Of a stretch of DNA of 64,000 nt, positions 55,353-63,917 are shown piece after piece. The notes under the pieces are model-generated. The model searched no databases and was not told the origin of the DNA. It saw nothing but the letters and a program-made list of their open reading frames with translations. The stretch lies in NCBI GenBank assembly GCA_902793335.1, contig CADBCZ010000007.1, positions 21,068 to 85,067 of the forward strand, in the 5' to 3' direction. Each line of letters starts with the position of its first letter. Positions within the stretch are counted from its first letter, which is position 1. A program made the translations under genes and the position numbers. The DNA comes from an uncultured Lachnospiraceae bacterium (GTDB taxonomy: Bacteria; Bacillota; Clostridia; Lachnospirales; Lachnospiraceae).

Positions 55353-56628
55353 ATGATGATTGATTGGATTATTGGAAAGAAGCAGCCTGATGACAGGCAG
55401 CTTTTTCTTTGGAATATGATAGGTAGCGGAATATATGCGTTATCATCGATGGTGTTGACATATCTGACAATCAGAGTTGTAGGTGCTGACGATGGTGGAA
55501 TATATGCAATTATATGCAATAGGACTTACGTTAGCTCAGATGTTCATTTATATTGCGTATTATGAGATGCGTAATTTTGAAGTCACAGATGCCAAAGATT
55601 TATACACATTTACAGATTATCATATGGTTAAGCTTGTTAATTGTTTTATTATGATGATTGTAAGTGCTGGATATGTGCTATTAAAGAATTACGATTTTAA
55701 TAAGGCACTGATAATAGCTCTGGTGTGTCTTTATAGAATGCTCGATGGATATGCTGATGTATATGAGGCACAGTTTCATAAAGATGGCAGACTTGATCTT
55801 GCAGGAAAGTCAATGGCATATCGTACAATAGTTTCTGTTGGCATATATTTTGCTATTCTGATCGTGACTAAAGATTTAATCATTGCATTATGCGGAGCAG
55901 TAATTAGCGGCATAATAAGTCTTATAATTTGCGATATTCTTGTATTTAAGACACTTGATAAGATTAGATTTGAGTTTAACATTAAAGCGATGACGGGTAT
56001 ATGGAAAGACTGTTTTCCGTTATTTGTTGGAATGTTTCTATGGACATATCTGTTAAGTGCATCAAGAATAGCTGTTGATGATGTTATGACAAGTGAGTAT
56101 CAGTCATATTATCAGGTTCTTTTTATGCCGGTCAGTGTAATTAATCTTTTTGCCGGTTTTCTGATTAGACCTAGTCTTATACCGCTTACAGATAATCTCA
56201 AAAACAAGGAGTTTGGTAAGTTCTGGAAAACAATAGGAAAGATATTACTTGAACTTACTGGAATTACAGTAGTATGCATGTTGGGAGCTTATCTGATAGG
56301 AATTCCGGTGCTTTCAATTATTGTGGGTTGTGAGCTTACACAATATAGAGGATTATTGACATTCTTAATATTCGCTGGCGGCTTTAATGCGGCGGCATAT
56401 ACACTATACTATGTATTGACAATATATAGAGACAGAATAAGTATTATTCTTGGTTTTGGTATATCGTCTGTAATAGCATTTTTAATTTCAAAGCCACTTA
56501 CCCGTTCATACGAATTAAATGGTGCGGCCTGGAGTTATTGTATATCAGTTGTGGTGCTGACTGTAATATTTGTGGTAAGAATTATAGTTAATAATAAGAA
56601 AAAAAGTTTTGGTGAGAAACAAGCATAA
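55353..56628 (+). pseudogene. Wzx-like oligosaccharide flippase, frameshifted by a 10-bp duplication
   Basis: Two overlapping reading frames (55353-55565 and about 55483-56628) together encode one MOP-superfamily flippase of about 420 residues with some 12 membrane segments. The N-terminal part ends RVVGADDGGIYAI and the second frame continues IGLTLAQMFIYIAYYEMRNF. Between them TATATGCAAT occurs twice in direct tandem (55501-55520). Removing one copy restores a single frame reading GGIYAIGLTLAQM. It would flip a lipid-linked sugar for the surrounding module, where a GtrA protein is absent. As written the product is truncated. A reversible on/off switch is possible but a two-copy repeat is short for that. 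Confidence 0.85.
55501..55520 (+). repeat. Perfect 10-bp tandem duplication in flippase gene
   Basis: TATATGCAAT at 55501-55510 is repeated exactly at 55511-55520. Ten bases shift the frame by one, breaking the gene; removing one unit repairs it. Confidence 0.95.
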
Positions 56629-56646
56629 AAATCGGAGGAATAGCTC

Positions 56647-57435
56647 ATGAAAGAACAACATACATTTGTGGTTTGTGCGTATAAGGAGAGCCCTTATCTT
56701 GAGGAATGTATTAAGTCGTTGGAGAAGCAGAAAGTAAAAAGTATAATTAAGATTGTTACTTCAACACCTTGTGATTATATTCAGAAAATAGCAGATAAAC
56801 ACGGAATTCCATGTATAGTTAATACAGGTAAAACAGGTATATCTGAAGATTGGAATTTTGCATATAGTCAGGCGGATACTCCATACATGACAATCGCTCA
56901 TCAGGATGATGTGTATCTTCCCGATTATACAAGAGCTTTTATGAAATATATTGAGACAGAAAAGAAACCGCTTATATTCTTTACTGATTACGCAGAGCTT
57001 AGAGACGGAGAAGTAGTTAAGAATAATGAGCTTCTTAATGTTAAGAGAATGATGCTTGTTCCGCTTAAAAGCAGGATGTTCTGGAAAAGCAGATGGATGA
57101 GAAGAAGGGTTCTCTCTTTTGGTTCACCGATATGTTGTCCGTCTGTAGGTTATTGCAAGGATAATCTGCCGGATGTGGTATTTAAGCAGCATTTCAGAAG
57201 TTGTGAAGACTGGGAAGCGTGGGAGATGCTGTCAAAGCTTAAAGGTAGCTTTGTATATTGTAATAAAATATTGACTTATCATAGAATTCATGAAGGTTCT
57301 GAGACAACAGCAATTATTCAGGATAATGGAAGAAGTGCTGAAGAGTTAGAGATGTATAGAAAATTCTGGCCATTACCGATTGCAAAGTTGTTGGTTAAGA
57401 TGTATGCAAGAGGACAGAAGTCGAATGGAATTTAA
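56647..57435 (+). CDS. GT2-family glycosyltransferase (copy 2)
   Basis: 262 residues starting HTFVVCAYKESPYLEECIKS, with AHQDDVYLPDYTRAF as the nucleotide-sugar motif. Closely related to the protein at 32662. The start follows CGGAGGAA. It belongs to the second side-group module and overlaps the next gene by 11 bp, indicating coupled translation. Sugar unknown. Confidence 0.86.
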   Translation: MKEQHTFVVCAYKESPYLEECIKSLEKQKVKSIIKIVTSTPCDYIQKIADKHGIPCIVNTGKTGISEDWNFAYSQADTPYMTIAHQDDVYLPDYTRAFMKYIETEKKPLIFFTDYAELRDGEVVKNNELLNVKRMMLVPLKSRMFWKSRWMRRRVLSFGSPICCPSVGYCKDNLPDVVFKQHFRSCEDWEAWEMLSKLKGSFVYCNKILTYHRIHEGSETTAIIQDNGRSAEELEMYRKFWPLPIAKLLVKMYARGQKSNGI

Positions 57436-58918
57436 AAATGGTATTTTGAGGGCTTGTATATTGCTCTTTGTTATGTTAATTTCATTGTCATTTTCTCCAA
57501 AGTTAATGGCAACAAGTCGCATAACTAATGTTTACATGACAGCTGGAGAAACTTCAAAGCTTCCGAAGGAAGCTCGTTGTAAGGGATACGCATATAAAAT
57601 ATCCAATAACGGGCTTTTACAAGTTTCTTCTAAAGGAAAAATGTATGCGAAAAAAAGAGGGAATGTTATTGTTACGGCAATATATAACAACGGGAGTACG
57701 ACGGTAAATAAGAAATACAGAGTCAGAATTCATGATAAAGTTAAAAAACTCAAATGGATAGATAAAGCTGATGAGATACTCATAGATGATCAATATAAGT
57801 GTGTTATAAGTTATAAAGTGAAATCAAAGAAAAATGTATCATTTAAATGGCACAGCACAGATAAAAATGTTGCTGAAGTAGATAAGAATGGAATTGTAAA
57901 AGGAATTAACGCAGGTGAAACTATTATCAGCTGTACAGTTAAAGGCCAGAAAAAAGCTAAAATATCGTTCAAACTTAAGGTAAATGAAAAGTATGTTCAG
58001 ACCTTTAAATCAGACAATGATAATAGCACAAAAAAGCTCTTTGAATTAAGTAATCTTCATAATGGAGATGCTAAGTTTTTTGGAGATGAAATTATAACGA
58101 GTGTGAATGGAAAACTTAATATAATTGGGTTGGATGGAGAGCTTATTAAGAAATTTGATAGTGTTAAAGCGAACTGGCTGGATTGTGTTAGTGATGAACG
58201 AATAATAATATATGGTAATTTTGATAAAGAAATAGGTATAGTTTCTTTAGATGAAAAATATAATCTGAGCTTTAATAACATTATTCTGGAATCTGATAAT
58301 TTACTTATAGATCCAACAATTAATAAGATCGAAGACAGGTATTATATTACGGTTACTGAAATAAAAGGGACAGTCAATAATTCAAATCCATCTTCTAAAA
58401 ATGGAGAGTATTGGATTCATTTATACGAATCCGATAACCTAAGAACATGGAATTATATAACTGATATAGAACACAGGAATAATAATCTTGAAGACATAGA
58501 CATGATATATAATGATGATATGTTTTATGCTATATATGAGATAGAAGAGCTTGATAAAGGAAATTCATCGATTGTATTACGCTCATCAGAAGATAAAGGA
58601 AAAACATGGTCAGAACCAAAGATTCTGATAGAATCAGATTGTGATCATGAACCGGTGGGTGCATACAAGGATTTTGATAAGTATATATTATGTTATAGTT
58701 GTGATAAAGAATGCCCTGGCAAATCATACATGGGTAGTAAGGCATATTACTCTGTATTTGATAAAAACTGGAATTGTATAAAAAAAGATATAAATATAGC
58801 AACTGAAAGTGAAAAAGGTATATTATGGTATGACTATATGATTTTTGATAATAAAGAATATTTTTTGTTTTCAAAAGATTATTTTACTACTTGTGATATG
58901 GTTGTTGAGTATAGATAG
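57425..58918 (+). CDS. Secreted Ig-like/BIG2 protein with sialidase-like beta-propeller
   Basis: 497 residues. Signal peptide about 1-29 (ending SPKLMA). Two Ig-like domains (about 30-200) share YKVKSKKNxxFKW, VAEVDKNGIVKGI and KGQKKAKISFK with the GDPD protein at 50563. From about 215 a beta-propeller-like part carries an Asp-box, SSEDKGKTWSEP, as in sialidases and some GH43-like enzymes. The enzymatic residues cannot be assigned, so it may bind or cleave surface glycan. ATG 57425 follows AGAGGA; longer readings run inside the previous gene. Confidence 0.8.
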   Translation: MEFKNGILRACILLFVMLISLSFSPKLMATSRITNVYMTAGETSKLPKEARCKGYAYKISNNGLLQVSSKGKMYAKKRGNVIVTAIYNNGSTTVNKKYRVRIHDKVKKLKWIDKADEILIDDQYKCVISYKVKSKKNVSFKWHSTDKNVAEVDKNGIVKGINAGETIISCTVKGQKKAKISFKLKVNEKYVQTFKSDNDNSTKKLFELSNLHNGDAKFFGDEIITSVNGKLNIIGLDGELIKKFDSVKANWLDCVSDERIIIYGNFDKEIGIVSLDEKYNLSFNNIILESDNLLIDPTINKIEDRYYITVTEIKGTVNNSNPSSKNGEYWIHLYESDNLRTWNYITDIEHRNNNLEDIDMIYNDDMFYAIYEIEELDKGNSSIVLRSSEDKGKTWSEPKILIESDCDHEPVGAYKDFDKYILCYSCDKECPGKSYMGSKAYYSVFDKNWNCIKKDINIATESEKGILWYDYMIFDNKEYFLFSKDYFTTCDMVVEYR

Positions 58919-58959
58919 AATATGCATTAGCGAGATTTAAATAGTTATTAAAAGTTGCG

Positions 58960-59002
58960 AAAAAGAGCATTCGTTGATACAATATCGGCAGGTGTTCTTT
59001 TT
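58960..59002 (+). terminator. Intrinsic terminator inside the glycan locus
   Basis: AAAAAGAGCA (58960-58969) pairs with TGTTCTTTTT (58993-59002), with inner pairing of GTTGATA and TATCGGC. It ends the transcript of the second module and implies a new start for the genes after 59 kb. Confidence 0.75.
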
Positions 59003-59111
59003 GACTTTAAGAGAAAATCGAATTTGGGTTTATTTAAAAGTCAAAATGTTCGCTAAAATATGTTGACAATTTGAATGAAGTATAATAGTTGAAATGTGGA
59101 GAAATAATAAT

Positions 59112-60353
59112 ATGGGTAAATATTTGAATCCGGGGAATGAAGCATTTACTACAATAGTAAATGGGGATTATATTGACAAGAGCGGTGTGATAGAAATAAT
59201 TAATAGAACCATTAACACATCCAATAAATTGACTTGTATTTCCAGACCAAGGCGTTTTGGAAAATCATTTACAGCTAACATGTTGTGTGCATATTATGAT
59301 TGTTCCTGCGATTCGCATAATCTTTTTGATGAATTAAAGATAAGCAAGTCAGAAACTTATGAAGAGTATCTTAATAAATATAATGTTGTTCTTGTAGATG
59401 TTACCGGTTTCACTTCGACGGTAAAACAGACTAATGGTAAAAAGAATATATCAGAAGTTCCTGAAATGATAGCTAATGCAATAAGAGAAGATATTATTGA
59501 AAGTTGCCCTCAATTAACGAAATATACAAAATTAGAGGATTGTCTTTATGAGTTTGTAAAAATAACAGGTCGAAAGATTGTTTTTATTATTGATGAATGG
59601 GATGCCTTGATACGTGAGGCTAAGGATGATAATAAGACACAGGAAGCATTTCTTAATATGCTCCGTGGTCTTTTCAAGAACAGTAATTTCACTCCATATG
59701 TTGTGGCTGCAGCTTATATGACTGGTATTCTTCCGATAAAGAAAGATGGATCACAGTCGGCAATATCGGATTTTGAAGAGTATACCATTCTGGATCCGGC
59801 AGTATTTACTAAATTTACCGGGTTTACAGAGGATGAGGTAAGAGAAATATGTAGTATCAACAATATGAGCTTTGATGACGCAAAGAATTGGTATGATGGA
59901 TATTCTTTTGGTGATGTTTCTATATATAATCCATATTCCGTTATGACTGCGATGAAACGAAAAAAGTATAGATCGTATTGGAGAAAAACTTCTGCGGCAG
60001 ATTCATTAGAGACATATGTGAATATGGACTTTGATGGATTGAAAGAGGATGTAATACGTCTAATATCGGGTGAAAAGATAGAAGTAAGTACATTTGGTTT
60101 TGCTAACGATTTTCGTTCCTTCAAATCTAAGGATGATGTTCTTACACTTATGATACATTTAGGCTATCTGACATATGATGAAGAAAATGAACTTGCTTTT
60201 ATACCTAATGAAGAGGTGAGATCGGAATTTATTAAACTGCTAGAGAATGGAGAACAGACGAGACTTGCAGAATTAATAATAGATTCAAAAAAACTTTTAT
60301 CAGATACGATATCAGGAAATGAAGAGTCGGTTGCTTTGGCTATTGAAAAATAA
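59112..60353 (+). CDS. AAA-ATPase-like protein (PF09820 type) lacking the usual C-terminal nuclease domain
   Basis: 413 residues. The N-terminus has the familiar pattern YIDKSGVIEIIN followed by a P-loop-like SRPRRFGKSFTANML, and later IVFIIDEWDALIRE as Walker B. Family members in anaerobes normally continue for another 120-150 residues into a PD-(D/E)XK nuclease-like domain. Here the protein stops just after EESVALAIEK with no homologous continuation downstream, so it looks truncated. The family's role is uncertain, perhaps mobile-element or defence related. Start ATG 59112 follows GGAGA. It separates two parts of the glycan locus. Confidence 0.8.
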   Translation: MGKYLNPGNEAFTTIVNGDYIDKSGVIEIINRTINTSNKLTCISRPRRFGKSFTANMLCAYYDCSCDSHNLFDELKISKSETYEEYLNKYNVVLVDVTGFTSTVKQTNGKKNISEVPEMIANAIREDIIESCPQLTKYTKLEDCLYEFVKITGRKIVFIIDEWDALIREAKDDNKTQEAFLNMLRGLFKNSNFTPYVVAAAYMTGILPIKKDGSQSAISDFEEYTILDPAVFTKFTGFTEDEVREICSINNMSFDDAKNWYDGYSFGDVSIYNPYSVMTAMKRKKYRSYWRKTSAADSLETYVNMDFDGLKEDVIRLISGEKIEVSTFGFANDFRSFKSKDDVLTLMIHLGYLTYDEENELAFIPNEEVRSEFIKLLENGEQTRLAELIIDSKKLLSDTISGNEESVALAIEK

Positions 60354-60396
60354 CTAAAAAGTTAATATAATAATCAGATTATTTATGGAGTTTAAA

Positions 60397-61305
60397 ATGT
60401 CAAAAGTAGCAATCCTTTTATCCTCATTCAATGGGGAAGAATATATAAAAGAACAGATAGAGAGTATATACAGTCAGACATTTACTGATTTTCATCTCTA
60501 TATCAGGGATGATGGATCAAATGATAAATGCATTGAGATGCTTAAAACCCTAAGTAAACAATATGGTTTCACTCTGTATACGGGTGAAAATCTTGGTTTT
60601 GTCGGAAGCTTTATGTGGCTACTTAGAAATGTAAATGACGCCGATTATTATGCATTTGCCGATCAGGATGATATATGGAAGGTAGAAAAGCTTGAAAAAG
60701 CGTTTTCATGGTTTGAACAATCTATAGAAAAAGGCATAGTCAATTCTAGGAGACCTGCCCTTTATCACAGTGCCTATGATGTGGTCGATGATGAAGGTAA
60801 AACTGTTGACCATTTCTTCTTTCCGGATAAGGGCTATGATTTTAGAAGGACGATTACAGAAAATCACTATTCGGGTTTTTCTATGATGATTAATAAGCCC
60901 CTACGGAATCTTATGATCAGGGGAGAGGACACTAAGATTGGCTATCATGACTGGTGGGCTGCCATGATTGTTCATGCATTTGGTGTGGCTCATTCTGACG
61001 CAGAGGTTATGGCATATCATAGAGCACACGGTGACAATGTGACGACATTTAATCTGCTTACCCGTATTAGATGGTTGAATGCAAGCCTTAAAGAGGAGTC
61101 GGACATTCATAAACGTGCATTGGAATTTGATAGATGTTTTGGTGCTAAGTTAAAACATAGTGATAAGAAGTATATTGAAATGTTTTGTGACGAACAATAT
61201 AATATAGCACATGCGTTAAAGAAGTGCTTATATCATAGAAGATGGCGTCCGATAATCTCATCGGAGATTGTAGTGAGATTATTGATGCTGTGTGGAAGGA
61301 TATAA
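60397..61305 (+). CDS. GT2-family glycosyltransferase (tandem pair, first)
   Basis: 302 residues, one GT2 domain beginning VAILLSSFNGEEYIKEQIES, with IRDDGSND and FADQDDIWKVEKL as the nucleotide-sugar motifs, typical of rhamnosyl- or related transferases. ATG 60397 is preferred to 60385 because GGAG is correctly spaced 6 bp before it. It is directly followed by a paralogue (2-bp gap before the next start). Confidence 0.87.
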   Translation: MSKVAILLSSFNGEEYIKEQIESIYSQTFTDFHLYIRDDGSNDKCIEMLKTLSKQYGFTLYTGENLGFVGSFMWLLRNVNDADYYAFADQDDIWKVEKLEKAFSWFEQSIEKGIVNSRRPALYHSAYDVVDDEGKTVDHFFFPDKGYDFRRTITENHYSGFSMMINKPLRNLMIRGEDTKIGYHDWWAAMIVHAFGVAHSDAEVMAYHRAHGDNVTTFNLLTRIRWLNASLKEESDIHKRALEFDRCFGAKLKHSDKKYIEMFCDEQYNIAHALKKCLYHRRWRPIISSEIVVRLLMLCGRI

Positions 61306-61306
61306 T

Positions 61307-62203
61307 ATGATTTCAATTCTTATTTCAACCTATAATGGTGAACGATATATAGAAGAACAATTAGATAGTATATTTGCACAGACCTACGAGGATTTTCATG
61401 TATATATCAGAGATGACGGTTCATCTGATAATACGTGTTCGGTCATTGATGAGTATATCGAGAAGAATGGTGTCTATGACATGATATCATTTGAAAAAGG
61501 CGAAAACATAGGCTTTTGTGCCAGTTTTATGAAATTGTTAAGCCAGGCTAAGGATGGTGACTGTTGGGCGTTTTGTGACCAGGATGACGTGTGGTTGCCT
61601 GAGAAATTGGAATATGCACATCAGTGGATGGAGGTAAATGATAATTCAAAACCATTACTTTATCACAGTGGTTTTGAAGTTTCCAATGAGGACTTAAGTG
61701 TACGCAACGTATATCCACGTTCAGATTTTGATTACAGATTTTATAATTCTATTACAGGTAATATTTTCTTTGGATTTTCGGTGGTTATTAACGGAACACT
61801 TCGAAAGCTGTTGCTTAAGGCAAGCCCTGAAAATATTAAGTATCACGACTGGTTCGCGGCTATGATAACGGCTGCTTTCGGGAAGTATCATTTATCTACT
61901 AAGATAGAGGCGATTCACAGACAATATGAAAAGAATGCTTCGCCACTATATTTTTTCAAAAAGATCCCTCACGGCTTCAAATTAGTCGCTGGAGAGAAAT
62001 TTTATAACATGCAGGCAAAGGAATTTATGAGATTGTTTGGTGATTATTTATCACCAAAGGACAGAAAGATTTTAGAATGGTTTACAGCAGACAGATACAG
62101 TTTTAAAAATGCCTGTAGAAAGGCTTTTTACAGAAAACGCTGGAATCCTCAGATTAAAGTGGAGATAATTCTAAGAGGATTGATGCTTTTCGGATTTATT
62201 TAA
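61307..62203 (+). CDS. GT2-family glycosyltransferase (tandem pair, second)
   Basis: 298 residues beginning MISILISTYNGERYIEEQLD, with IRDDGSSDNT and FCDQDDVWLPEKL. It matches the preceding gene along its length, including the closing RxxWxPxIxxEIxxRxLML region, so the two arose by tandem duplication. ATG 61307 follows AAGGA at 6 bp. Probably adds a related sugar or linkage. Confidence 0.87.
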   Translation: MISILISTYNGERYIEEQLDSIFAQTYEDFHVYIRDDGSSDNTCSVIDEYIEKNGVYDMISFEKGENIGFCASFMKLLSQAKDGDCWAFCDQDDVWLPEKLEYAHQWMEVNDNSKPLLYHSGFEVSNEDLSVRNVYPRSDFDYRFYNSITGNIFFGFSVVINGTLRKLLLKASPENIKYHDWFAAMITAAFGKYHLSTKIEAIHRQYEKNASPLYFFKKIPHGFKLVAGEKFYNMQAKEFMRLFGDYLSPKDRKILEWFTADRYSFKNACRKAFYRKRWNPQIKVEIILRGLMLFGFI

Positions 62204-62225
62204 AATAATTATGGAATGAATCAAG

Positions 62226-63917
62226 ATGAAAATATTAGATAACTTAGGTATTGATAAAAATGATGATACCAATAAAAACACAAAGACTAACAACAAAAGA
62301 ATAATATCAATTTTCATAGTGGTGGATATATTGCTTATATTAGCATGCTGTTTTATTATCATTTATTGTATGAGACTTTCGGACAGTATGAGGCTCAATG
62401 TGTATTTTGGAGAAAGTCATGCCGGACAAAGTAATATAGCTCAGCTTTTCTATGCAGAAAATCCGGATGATTTTTCGGAAAATGATGTTTTGACTGAGGT
62501 ATTCGAAGATGACATGGTTTCGTTTTATGTGAACGAACTTGATTTCAAAAATGATATTATAAGATTAGATCCTTTTAACAGAAAAAGAGAGTTTTCCATC
62601 ACGAAGATAGAATTACTTATAGGAGAACACGGTGTCTTTACTGTAAAAGGCAAAGAAATAAAATCATATGTTGATGATATTAAAGGAATGAAAGCCGAGG
62701 TTACAGATGACGGTCTTTTGTGTAAATCAAAGAAAAATAATCCGAGGTTAATTTTCAAAAAAAGTTTTTCCAAACAAATATATCGCTGGTATCTGTTACT
62801 TAACAGGGCAGTGTATGTTGTGGTTGGTATACTTTTGGTGTGCATAGGGATAATTGAGGTTTTACAGGTTACAAAAGAAAGTAAAAAAACTGATATTTTT
62901 TACGTCATAATTACAGAGTTGCTAATGGTTATAGGAACGATATTTGTTTATGCAGTTCGTTATTTTGAGAATCATTTCGGACAGGTTCCATTTGGTCAGC
63001 TTATCTATCATCTGCATACACCCTTAGACGGAACGGATGTTTCTTCATATATAGATGTTATAGTTGCAGGATTAGTTATTGTATTGCTGTTAGGTATTCT
63101 TAATCTGATTATATACAAGCTTCTGAAAAAGAAATGTTTACATTTTGGATATGTATTATGGATGATGAGTGTGGCAGTAGTGATCATATCGTGCTCTTGT
63201 TACCGCTTTATTGAGCATTTTGAGGTTGTGGATTATTATCACTATACTCATGAAAGTACGACGTTATATGAAGATAATTATGTTGACGGAAGAGATATAA
63301 ATCTTAAATTTCCGGAAAAGAAGAGAAATCTTATATACATTTTCCTTGAATCTATGGAAGTATCATTTTCTGATACCGGAGATGGCGGTGCGATGGGAGA
63401 TAACCTGATCTCTAATCTGACAAAGCTTGCGCTTGAAAATGACTGCTTCTCAGATGGCAGTAGACTAAATGGAGCCTATCATGTTTCAGGGGCAACATAT
63501 ACAATGGGAGCTCTCGCCGCACAGACAAGTGCTGTTCCGATTAATGAAGCTATAGTCAGTAATGAGACCTTAAACGGAAGCTGGGAATCTGAAAACAACT
63601 ATCTTCCGGGTGTGTGGTCACTCGGTGATGTATTGGAAAAGGAAGGTTATAATCAGGAGTTTCTTATTGGCTCAAAAGGAGAGTTCGCAGGTCGTTCATC
63701 ATATTTCAAGGGACACGGTGGATATAAGATAGAGGATTATGATGCTGCAATTGAAGAAAATAGGATTCCCCAGGATTATAAGGTGTGGTGGGGTTATGAA
63801 GATGAAAAGCTTTTTCAATTTGCAAAAGAAGACCTCATAAGTCTTTCTAAAGAGGACAAACCATTTAACCTGACAATGCTGACGGTAGATACACATTTTA
63901 CAGGAGACCAGCTATGA
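62226..63917 (+). CDS. LTA synthase-like phosphoglycerol transferase (copy 2), truncated
   Basis: 563 residues visible. One membrane segment (about 25-48), an outside module (about 55-165, with IIRLDPFNRKREFSITKI, similar to modules elsewhere in the locus), further membrane segments (about 186-345), then an LtaS-like domain (LIYIFLESMEVSFSDTGDGG and VSGATYTMGALAAQTSAVP with the catalytic Thr). Homology to copy 1 stops at LTMLTVDTHF; the next codons are unrelated and soon reach a stop. The missing part carries essential metal ligands (the GDH motif), so the product should be inactive. An insertion at about 63904 is the likely cause. Confidence 0.82.
   Translation: MKILDNLGIDKNDDTNKNTKTNNKRIISIFIVVDILLILACCFIIIYCMRLSDSMRLNVYFGESHAGQSNIAQLFYAENPDDFSENDVLTEVFEDDMVSFYVNELDFKNDIIRLDPFNRKREFSITKIELLIGEHGVFTVKGKEIKSYVDDIKGMKAEVTDDGLLCKSKKNNPRLIFKKSFSKQIYRWYLLLNRAVYVVVGILLVCIGIIEVLQVTKESKKTDIFYVIITELLMVIGTIFVYAVRYFENHFGQVPFGQLIYHLHTPLDGTDVSSYIDVIVAGLVIVLLLGILNLIIYKLLKKKCLHFGYVLWMMSVAVVIISCSCYRFIEHFEVVDYYHYTHESTTLYEDNYVDGRDINLKFPEKKRNLIYIFLESMEVSFSDTGDGGAMGDNLISNLTKLALENDCFSDGSRLNGAYHVSGATYTMGALAAQTSAVPINEAIVSNETLNGSWESENNYLPGVWSLGDVLEKEGYNQEFLIGSKGEFAGRSSYFKGHGGYKIEDYDAAIEENRIPQDYKVWWGYEDEKLFQFAKEDLISLSKEDKPFNLTMLTVDTHFTGDQL

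Noticed and set aside
59063-59086. TTGACA and TATAAT before the AAA-ATPase-like gene
   Set aside because: Both boxes match consensus but are only 12 bp apart, too close for a sigma-A promoter. The TATAAT may still work with another, weak -35 box, so no promoter was listed.
26705-62203. The glycan locus as a dTDP-rhamnose (rml) rhamnan cluster
   Set aside because: Several glycosyltransferases resemble rhamnan enzymes, but no rmlA, rmlB, rmlC or rmlD gene is present in the window, so the sugar cannot be named.
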